Shown here: positions 27,590 through 32,723 of the stretch, one piece after another
Numbering within the stretch: the stretch's first letter is position 1
Layout: the number at the start of each line of letters is the position of its first letter
Origin: Phycisphaerae bacterium
GTDB lineage: Bacteria; Planctomycetota; Phycisphaerae; UBA1845; PWPN01
Direction of reading: 5' to 3'
Assembly (NCBI GenBank): GCA_016928855.1
Contig: JAFGKA010000181.1
Location: 1 to 32,723 of the forward strand
DNA length: 32,723 bases
Notes under the pieces: generated by a model
Told to the model about the DNA's origin: nothing
What the model saw: only the letters and a program-made list of their open reading frames with translations
Database searches by the model: none
Made by a program: the position numbers and the translations under genes

Positions 27590-28315
27590 TTAGAGCTGGC
27601 CGACCACGTATGGACCTAGGCGGGAGGGTCGGCCCATCGCATAGGAAATCGCGTAATCCAACAGCGAAAACGCTTCCGCCGCGAGCGCGGTCGGTACATT
27701 TCGTTGTGTCAGCGCTACGGCCAACGGGGCCGTGATCCGTCGCTTCTCGACAACACTCGGCTCGCAGTCATGACAAACCAACCCTCCCTGTTCCGCCGAG
27801 AAATGCAGGAGCGCACGTGCGGACGTCGTTCGCTGACACGCGGCACACGCGTCAAACATCGGGAGCAAACCGACCGCCGTCAAGAGCACCAACTGAAATC
27901 GAATGACGGCGACAAGCGGATCGGTGTCCGTGCTCAGTGTCCGCAACAGCGTTACGAGGCCGTCGAAAAGCTCTGGATGCGGGTCACCCTCCTCGGTGAG
28001 CTGCGCTGTGATCTCGGCGGCGTACTGCCCGGCATAGAGATGCCGCAGCTTCGCGCGCAGGCCGAGAAACGCTTCGGTCTGTTTCCACTCGGTCAGTGTG
28101 CCGAGGCCGCCGTGCCCTTCAGTGTGCGTGAAGACGAGGTGTCCGCGTTCGAGCAGGTCGATGCCCGTGGCAAAGGCCTTCTTCGTGCCGCGCTTGATGC
28201 CCTTGGCGATCAGGCGCACCTGGCCGGACCCGCGTCCGAGGAACGCAAGCACCTGCGAGGTTTCCGCGTAGTCGAGTCGCCGGAGGACAACCGCATCATC
28301 CTTGTGCAGAGCCAT
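27590..28315 (-). CDS. recO: DNA repair protein RecO
   Basis: A 241-residue protein of the RecO family, which loads RecA onto SSB-coated single-stranded DNA with RecR in the RecFOR recombination pathway. The N-terminal OB-fold region contains DAVVLRRLDYAETSQVLAF and the family-typical LIAKGIKR. A helical region with YAAEITAQLTEEGDPHPELF follows. Four cysteines (157, 160, 181, 184; CAAC and CHDC) form the zinc site seen in most RecO proteins. ATG 28315 gives the usual short N-terminus; ATG 28327 in the same frame would add four residues. It is the first gene of the minus-strand group. A housekeeping repair gene here suggests that the biosynthetic cluster ends at about 24 kb, with only the phosphopantetheinyl transferase and possibly its neighbours functionally linked. 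Confidence 0.95.
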   Translation of the reverse strand: MALHKDDAVVLRRLDYAETSQVLAFLGRGSGQVRLIAKGIKRGTKKAFATGIDLLERGHLVFTHTEGHGGLGTLTEWKQTEAFLGLRAKLRHLYAGQYAAEITAQLTEEGDPHPELFDGLVTLLRTLSTDTDPLVAVIRFQLVLLTAVGLLPMFDACAACQRTTSARALLHFSAEQGGLVCHDCEPSVVEKRRITAPLAVALTQRNVPTALAAEAFSLLDYAISYAMGRPSRLGPYVVGQL

Positions 28316-28646
28316 CCCAGGTAGCATACGCGCCGGATGGCGGTGCGCAAAGGATTCGTCAGGCCTGGTGGCGCCCGTCCTATTCTGGATATCCGGGATC
28401 GGGTAATAGGCCCAGGATTGTCACCGGCAGCCGTTGCGGTATGATTGGTTTGCGGGTCAATGCCGAGCCAGGACAACTCGTCCAGTGCATTTCTTACTGC
28501 AGGGCACAATGAGGCTACGGCGTCTTCCTTTTGTCAGGGGCCTCGCGTGGAGGCGAACGGATAGTTGGCCCGCTGGCGTCTTTCGGATCGCGTGGCAGCC
28601 TGACGGCGACATCGGCAGCCTGCGACGCGCGGGAGAGGACCACGCC
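28316..28646. other. non-coding divergent region between recO and the hybrid kinase
   Basis: About 330 bp. It contains a good plus-strand promoter candidate (28418-28445) and the kinase ribosome-binding site. The plus frame is open from 28434, but the residues before 28647 show no domain and the start at 28647 is far better supported. No convincing minus-strand promoter for recO was found. Confidence 0.6.
28418..28445 (+). promoter_or_regulatory. candidate sigma70-type promoter for the hybrid kinase
   Basis: TTGTCA (28418-28423), a 16-nt spacer, TATGAT (28440-28445). Each hexamer matches the consensus at 5 of 6 positions. It would give a leader of about 195 nt before ATG 28647. Confidence 0.5.
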
Positions 28647-30728
28647 ATGACTGACCGGCCCTTGGCCACCATCCTGACGATCGATGATGAGGCGGTCATT
28701 CGCCAGAGCATCAGCCTGTTTCTCGAAAACCACGGCTACGCCGTGTTGAGTGCAGGCGACGGGAGATCCGGCCTGGAGGTATTCCGAAACGAGAAGCCGG
28801 ACGTCGTCCTGGTGGACCTTCGGATGCCCGAGATGGACGGCCTCGACGTACTCGATGTCCTTGCGAAGGAACGCCCGGATACGCCGGCGATTGTCGTTTC
28901 CGGGACCGGCATGATCGCCGATGCCGTCGGAGCACTCCGTCGCGGCGCCTGGGATTACCTCCTCAAGCCGATCGAGGATATGGCCGTCCTTCTGCATGCC
29001 GTGGAGCGGGTCCTTGAGCGGTCCCGCCTCATACGCGAGAACCAGGCTTATCAGCAGGATCTCGAAGAGCAGGTGGCCAAACGGACCGCGCGGCTCGAAG
29101 CCACGAATCGCGAGCTTGCCCATGAGATCGAGGTACGCGAGCAGGCCGAAGCCGCACTCCGCAAGAGTGAGAAGCTTCTCAGTAAGGCCGAGGAGATCGC
29201 GCATCTCGGCAGTTGGGAAATGGATTTGCGCTCGGATCGTTTGAGTTGGTCCGCTGAGCTGTACCGGCTGTTCGGCCTGGATCCGAAGACGGCTTCGCTC
29301 GCTCCGGAACAGATGCTCGATCGTATTCATCCGGAGGATCGTGCCTACTACAGCCACTTGATGGAGTTGGTGAAGACCGAGGGCAGCGTGGAGTTTGAGT
29401 ACCGTCTTGTGCAACCTGATGGCACCATACGGTGGGTGTGGGGACAAGCGGAAACCTCGTGCGACGAGGCAGGTGAACTCGCCCGCGTATACGGCACCAT
29501 GCAGGACATCACGGATCGCAAGAGGGCCGAGGAGGAGAAGGTGGAGCTGCAGAAACAATTGCATCAGGCTCAGAAGATGGAGGCGATTGGTCAGTTGGCC
29601 GGTGGCGTGGCCCATGATTTCAACAACATGCTGACCGTGATCGTGGGCAACGCCCAGTTCCTTCGCAGGAAGGTCGCCGACGACGAAGCCAGCCGAACTT
29701 CGCTCGAGATGATCGAAAACGCCGTCCAGCAGGCGGCCGGCGTGACGCGGTCGCTGCTGACGTTCGGCCGCAAATTGCCGACGGAGAAGAAGCCGGTGAA
29801 TCTGTGCAGGCTTATCGACGAATCCACCCGCATGCTGCGGCGGGTGCTGCCGGCTTCCGTCGAACTCGTAACGGAGATTTGCACTGAGCCGCCGATCTGG
29901 GTGAGTGCCGATCCGACGCAGTTGCAGCAGGTCTTAATGAATCTTGCCATCAATGCCCGCGACGCGATGCCGGCCGGGGGAACGTTGCGTGTGCAGATCG
30001 CACCGGCAGGCCCCGACGATGTGGGTGAACTGGCCGAGGCCGTCACACCCGCAGCGTCATTCGTCCGCTGGGTTGTCAGTGATACCGGCACAGGGTTTTC
30101 TCCGGAGGCACAGTCGCACCTGTTTGAACCCTTCTTCACCACCAAGCCTCGCGGACAGGGCACGGGCCTCGGCCTCTCGATTATCCATGGGATCGTCAAG
30201 GACCATGGAGGCCGGGTCGAGGTCCATTCCGAGCCGGGACACGGGGCGACGTTCATGATGGTTCTGCCCTGCATCGAGCCGACGTCGGTGGAGGAACCGG
30301 CCGGCGCGCCAACGGACGTGGCGCGCGGTTCCGGCGAGATGATCCTCCTGGCCGAGGATGACAAATACGTGCGTGCCATCATGGTATCAACGTTGCGGAT
30401 GCTCGGCTACAACCTGCTTTGTGTCGAAGATGGGCCGGCCGCGATCGAAGCGTACCAGCGCAACAGACGACGCATTCGCTTGTTCATCTTCGATCTGGAC
30501 CTGCCCGGGCGCAGCGGACTCGCTTGTCTGCGGGAGATTCGAGCCGACAGTGTCGACACCCCCGCCATCCTGGTCACGGGGGACGTCGAAATGGACCTCA
30601 CCGAGGAGTGCGATCACCACACGCATCTGTTGCGGAAGCCGTTTCCGATGGCCGAGTTGGGGCAATGGGTCGACCGCCTCCTCCGCGAGCGCCGAGAGGG
30701 GCAGGTCGATGTGTCCTCCATCCCGTGA
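28647..30728 (+). CDS. cytosolic hybrid sensor histidine kinase REC-PAS-HisKA-HATPase-REC
   Basis: A 693-residue two-component protein with no membrane segment. Domains in order: receiver 1 (residues 8-120, phospho-acceptor Asp57 in VDLRMPEMDG, Lys107); a coiled coil (about 125-180); a PAS domain (about 185-305, LGSWEMDL to DITDRKRAEEE); HisKA with phospho-acceptor His323 in GVAHDFNN; HATPase with NLAINARDAM and DTGTGFSPEA; and receiver 2 (about 565-685, Asp616 in FDLDLPGRSG, KPFP). The HDFNN motif marks the kinase subfamily common in sensory hybrids with PAS domains. ATG 28647 was chosen for its strong ribosome-binding site (GGGAGAGGA, 28631-28639), 7 nt upstream. The N-terminal receiver suggests that it is driven by another kinase rather than by a ligand alone. 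No cognate DNA-binding regulator is adjacent, and a link to the biosynthetic cluster is not shown. Confidence 0.95.
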   Translation: MTDRPLATILTIDDEAVIRQSISLFLENHGYAVLSAGDGRSGLEVFRNEKPDVVLVDLRMPEMDGLDVLDVLAKERPDTPAIVVSGTGMIADAVGALRRGAWDYLLKPIEDMAVLLHAVERVLERSRLIRENQAYQQDLEEQVAKRTARLEATNRELAHEIEVREQAEAALRKSEKLLSKAEEIAHLGSWEMDLRSDRLSWSAELYRLFGLDPKTASLAPEQMLDRIHPEDRAYYSHLMELVKTEGSVEFEYRLVQPDGTIRWVWGQAETSCDEAGELARVYGTMQDITDRKRAEEEKVELQKQLHQAQKMEAIGQLAGGVAHDFNNMLTVIVGNAQFLRRKVADDEASRTSLEMIENAVQQAAGVTRSLLTFGRKLPTEKKPVNLCRLIDESTRMLRRVLPASVELVTEICTEPPIWVSADPTQLQQVLMNLAINARDAMPAGGTLRVQIAPAGPDDVGELAEAVTPAASFVRWVVSDTGTGFSPEAQSHLFEPFFTTKPRGQGTGLGLSIIHGIVKDHGGRVEVHSEPGHGATFMMVLPCIEPTSVEEPAGAPTDVARGSGEMILLAEDDKYVRAIMVSTLRMLGYNLLCVEDGPAAIEAYQRNRRRIRLFIFDLDLPGRSGLACLREIRADSVDTPAILVTGDVEMDLTEECDHHTHLLRKPFPMAELGQWVDRLLRERREGQVDVSSIP

Positions 30729-30750
30729 TGGAACGACTCCGCGTTGTTCG

Positions 30751-31350
30751 TCAATCGGAGCGGTGCTCTTGGGTTGAGCGCGGGCCTGCGTCAGGACGCA
30801 CGTCGCTCGGGGAATGCGCTTCCAGTAGGGGCATCTCTCTGCCATCACCCGGATGCGAACTCTCGCCGATCGCGTCCTTTCCGCTGCACGTGCCGTCTCC
30901 GGTCTTCGATGCGGATGCGCTGACGTGGCGACTGTCTCCGTTCTGTAGCCATTCAGCGCCAGGGGCCGTTCCGGACGGTGGGTATTCCGAAGGCTCACCA
31001 CGAAGGGCGTCGCAGTCCGATGACGCGGGAGGGGCTTGCCCATCGAACGCTGGCCGGACGGTCGCTTCGTCGTGCGGGGAAGCGCGTTTCCATCCGCGGG
31101 ATCGATTCACCCTGCGATCGGCCGGTTTCGTGCTCGCGCTGTCGGTGCACGATTCGACCGACACATTTGGGATGTCGAGGGAAAGCAGGTCAATGTCGTC
31201 AAGTTTCGCACGGGCCTCGCGCATTCGGCGTGCGTGGCGCGGCGAGGACGTTCGCGCCGCCGCCCGTTGGGAATGTTGAGCGCTCGCCTCACATGCGCTG
31301 GCCAGGAGCACTGCTGCAGCCACGGTAGACACTGTCCGCAACGTCCTCAT
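30751..31350 (-). CDS. small secreted protein of unknown function
   Basis: A 199-residue protein not recognised as any family. The first 25 residues look like a signal peptide: basic MRTLRT, hydrophobic VAAAVLLASA, then EASA as a type I signal peptidase site. The cysteine in LLASAC could instead be a weak lipobox, although Ala at -3 is atypical. ATG 31350 has AGAAGG at 31360-31355, 4 nt upstream, and is preferred to the in-frame codon at 31383. The mature part is rich in Ser, Arg, Asp, Pro and Ala, with a few cysteines and little predicted order. The gene converges on the hybrid kinase with 22 bp between stops. It could be a spurious frame in GC-rich DNA; the ribosome-binding site together with the signal peptide is the reason to keep it. 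Confidence 0.55.
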   Translation of the reverse strand: MRTLRTVSTVAAAVLLASACEASAQHSQRAAARTSSPRHARRMREARAKLDDIDLLSLDIPNVSVESCTDSASTKPADRRVNRSRGWKRASPHDEATVRPAFDGQAPPASSDCDALRGEPSEYPPSGTAPGAEWLQNGDSRHVSASASKTGDGTCSGKDAIGESSHPGDGREMPLLEAHSPSDVRPDAGPRSTQEHRSD

Positions 31351-31616
31351 AACACCTTCTGTCTGAGCCCGGTGATTCTTCACGTGATGTCCGCCTTGTC
31401 TTCGCCCGCCGGCCCTTGGCGAGTTGATTTCAGGGCCGTTGGCGGCAGATTGCGTCTCGGTCCGCGCCGACCGACAATTCCTGTGTCTTCACTATCGGCT
31501 TGTACGGGAGGAACTTTGGGAGGGAATCGAAGGGATGCCATGATGATGGGCAAATCCATATTTCCGACGCGCCTTTGCGGGGAACGGACCGTCCAACGGG
31601 GTGTCTGGCGACCTTC

Positions 31617-31645
31617 TTGACGCAGCGGTGCCGTTCCAGTATAAA
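31617..31645 (+). promoter_or_regulatory. sigma70-type promoter of feoAB
   Basis: TTGACG (31617-31622, 5 of 6 to consensus), exactly 17 nt, TATAAA (31640-31645, 5 of 6). It is the best promoter match in the window and stands out in AT content from its surroundings. The predicted transcription start is near 31652. Confidence 0.75.
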
Positions 31646-31653
31646 AGGGCAAT

Positions 31654-31668
31654 TGAGACTCAGTCTCA
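31654..31668 (+). promoter_or_regulatory. perfect 7-1-7 palindrome, candidate Fur-family operator
   Basis: TGAGACT-C-AGTCTCA is a perfect inverted repeat with a single central base, the 7-1-7 geometry of Fur boxes (compare TGATAATnATTATCA). It lies 8 bp after the -10 hexamer and covers the expected start site, an ideal position for an iron-responsive repressor of feoAB. The half-site differs from the enterobacterial consensus, so a DtxR-type or other metal regulator is also possible. Confidence 0.65.
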
Positions 31669-31672
31669 GTTT

Positions 31673-31748
31673 CCGGCCTGCCGATGAAGGGAAGGGAGCT
31701 GGGCCGTTCGCCGCCCGGAGGGATACGGCGACGGGGGCTGCAGGCCGG
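31673..31748 (+). promoter_or_regulatory. nested hairpin in the feoA leader
   Basis: CCGGCCTGC (31673-31681) pairs perfectly with GCAGGCCGG (31740-31748). Inside it, CCGT-t-CGCCG (31704-31713) pairs with CGGCG-ACGG (31726-31734) with one bulged T, and AGC (31697-31699) can pair with GCT (31737-31739). The left side leaves a purine-rich bulge, GAAGGGAAGGG. It lies in the transcribed leader, 54 nt before feoA. It may be regulatory RNA or chance pairing in GC-rich DNA. Confidence 0.4.
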
Positions 31749-31802
31749 GCAAATGAATGAGCCAGCCATGGATTCAAGCCAAAGGATCATAGAGGTGTGT
31801 AG

Positions 31803-32051
31803 GTGGTGAAACGGACGCTGAACGAGTTGGATGCCGGCCAATCCGCAACGGTTACTCGCATCGCCGGCCGGGGGGCGATTCGGCAGCGCCTCATGGATAT
31901 GGGTGTCATGCGTGGCACGCAGGTGCGTGTCGAGCGCCGGGCACCACTGGGTGACCCGATTCAGATTGCCATCAAAGGCTACTATCTTGCCATCCGAAGT
32001 GCCGAGGCGCAGTTCATCGAGATCGAGAATGCCCCGAACGTCAGTGGATGA
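31803..32051 (+). CDS. feoA: ferrous iron transport protein A
   Basis: An 82-residue SH3-like cytosolic protein that supports FeoB-mediated ferrous iron uptake. Family features are LNELDAGQSATVTRIAG, RQRLMDMGVMRGTQV and PLGDPIQIAIKGYYLAIRSAEA, which cover the full FeoA domain at normal length. Translation starts at GTG 31803 or the next codon, GTG 31806, with GAGGTG at 31792-31797 as the ribosome-binding site. No in-frame ATG is available upstream. A short upstream frame ends in TGA at 31807-31809, overlapping the second GTG. The gene is followed without a gap by feoB. The near-consensus promoter with its operator-like palindrome suggests iron-responsive control. Confidence 0.95.
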   Translation: MVKRTLNELDAGQSATVTRIAGRGAIRQRLMDMGVMRGTQVRVERRAPLGDPIQIAIKGYYLAIRSAEAQFIEIENAPNVSG

Positions 32052-32723
32052 TTCCGCCGGCCCTGAAAGCCCGCTGGAACCGTCCAGTGTGACGCCCGCT
32101 GTTGCGATCGCCATGTCGCGTTTGTCCGATGCCGCTGGACGGCCGGGCAAGCTCATTGTAGCGCTCGCGGGCAATCCCAATGCCGGTAAGACCTCCGTCT
32201 TCAACCGGCTGACCGGGGCGACCCAAAGCGTCGGGAACTACCCCGGCGTGACGGTCGAGCAGAAGGTCGGCAAGGTATCGCACGGCGGCTACGAGCTTTC
32301 CATCGTGGATCTGCCGGGGACGTATTCGCTGACCGCCTATTCTCTGGAAGAAGTCATTGCCCGCAACTTCATCGTCGACTCCAGCCCTGGCGCGGTCGTC
32401 GATGTGGTCGACGCCTCGAATCTCGAACGCAACCTCTACCTCATGGTCCAGCTCATGGAAATGCGCTGTCCGCTCGTGATTGCGCTGAACATGGTGGACA
32501 AGGCCAAGCGGCGGGGCCTGACGATCGACACGGATCGCATGGCCGCGCTGCTGGGCGTGCCGGTCGTCGCGACGGTCGGGAACCGGGGTATCGGGACCGG
32601 CGAACTCCTCGACGCGATTGTGGCCATGTCGCGTGCGCCGGGCCAGGGGAGGCCTCGGCCCGTGAGCTACGGCCACGAGGTTGAGAACGAGATTCTGAAG
32701 CTCGCGGCTGTCATCGAGACGGA
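32044..32723 (+). CDS. feoB: ferrous iron transporter B, N-terminal G domain (3' partial)
   Basis: The frame is open to the window edge, so only the N-terminal cytosolic G domain of the FeoB permease is seen; the transmembrane channel lies beyond it. G-motifs: G1 AGNPNAGKTS (about 32164), the NYPGVTVE switch region with the G2 Thr, G3 DLPGTYS, G4 NMVD and a G5-like TVGNRGIG. YSLEEVIARNFI and VVDASNLERNLYL are typical of the family. The start is uncertain: GTG 32044 overlaps feoA by 8 bp and would couple the genes, while GTG 32089 or ATG 32113 in the same frame would give a shorter leader before the G1 motif. It forms an operon with feoA. Confidence 0.95.
   Translation, partial: MDDSAGPESPLEPSSVTPAVAIAMSRLSDAAGRPGKLIVALAGNPNAGKTSVFNRLTGATQSVGNYPGVTVEQKVGKVSHGGYELSIVDLPGTYSLTAYSLEEVIARNFIVDSSPGAVVDVVDASNLERNLYLMVQLMEMRCPLVIALNMVDKAKRRGLTIDTDRMAALLGVPVVATVGNRGIGTGELLDAIVAMSRAPGQGRPRPVSYGHEVENEILKLAAVIET

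Larger units (their letters stand above)
31351..31802. other. divergent region between the secreted-protein gene and feoA
   Basis: About 450 bp holding the feoA promoter, its palindromic operator and a structured leader, each listed separately. The part from 31361 to 31616 shows nothing recognisable. The long minus-strand frame that crosses it (31380-32204) runs antisense through feoA and the start of feoB and is not credible. Confidence 0.6.

Noticed and set aside
28434-28646. 71-residue N-terminal extension of the hybrid kinase
   Set aside because: No domain is present there, it overlaps the predicted promoter, and a strong ribosome-binding site lies directly before ATG 28647.
31380-32204. 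Minus-strand frame of 274 codons
   Set aside because: It is antisense to feoA and the start of feoB and covers the feo promoter; it shows no family features.
32041-32676. Minus-strand frame of 211 codons at the right end
   Set aside because: It is the shadow of feoB, whose G-motifs are unambiguous on the plus strand.
1-32723. Mobile elements, CRISPR arrays, tRNA or rRNA genes
   Set aside because: No transposase or integrase, direct-repeat array, cloverleaf-like or rRNA-like sequence was recognised on either strand.

Overview
The window is GC-rich bacterial chromosomal DNA carrying one end of a hybrid non-ribosomal peptide / polyketide biosynthetic gene cluster, followed by a recO-headed minus-strand gene group, a hybrid sensor kinase and the start of a feoAB iron-uptake operon. 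No 16S rRNA, tRNA, CRISPR array, transposase or integrase was seen. The lineage cannot be fixed from this window. The RecO protein and the reiterated REC-PAS-kinase-REC architecture are compatible with Planctomycetota or another GC-rich environmental phylum, but this is a low-confidence inference.

Positions 1-5466 (+) are the C-terminal part of a large NRPS that begins outside the window: epimerization domain, condensation domain, adenylation domain, carrier protein, and a terminal thioester reductase. The adenylation specificity residues read D-F-W-N-I-G-M-V-H, the known threonine code. The line therefore ends by reducing a threonyl thioester to an aldehyde or alcohol. A convergent type II thioesterase (5480-6247, -) follows. 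About 470 bp of non-coding DNA then separates it from two coupled polyketide synthase genes on the plus strand. PKS A (6722-16156) is KS-[no AT]-cMT-KR-ACP then KS-[no AT]-DH-KR-ACP. PKS B (16153-23961) is KS-AT-DH-cMT-ER-KR-ACP. Both modules of PKS A lack the acyltransferase core yet keep the linkers that flank an AT in cis-AT enzymes. The only AT in the window is malonyl-type, and the methyl branches come from two built-in C-methyltransferases.

The PKS pair has no loading or release domain, while the NRPS has the release domain. The likely order of action is therefore PKS A, PKS B, the NRPS part left of the window, then the Thr-reductase module, so the last step is encoded upstream of the first. 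The expected product is a methyl-branched, hydroxylated and unsaturated acyl chain on a peptide that contains a D-residue before a reduced Thr terminus.

On the minus strand from 28315 down to 23970 lie recO, a Sfp-type phosphopantetheinyl transferase, a GT-C-like multi-spanning membrane protein (ATGA overlap with the transferase gene) and a short-chain dehydrogenase that converges on PKS B. The phosphopantetheinyl transferase can activate the carrier domains. A membrane-free hybrid histidine kinase (28647-30728, +) converges on a small secreted protein of unknown function (30751-31350, -).

The right end holds feoA and a truncated feoB behind a near-consensus promoter. A perfect 7-1-7 palindrome covers the probable transcription start, and the transcribed leader can fold into a nested hairpin. 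The strongest candidates for something new are the paired AT-excised cis-AT-type modules and the structured feo leader.
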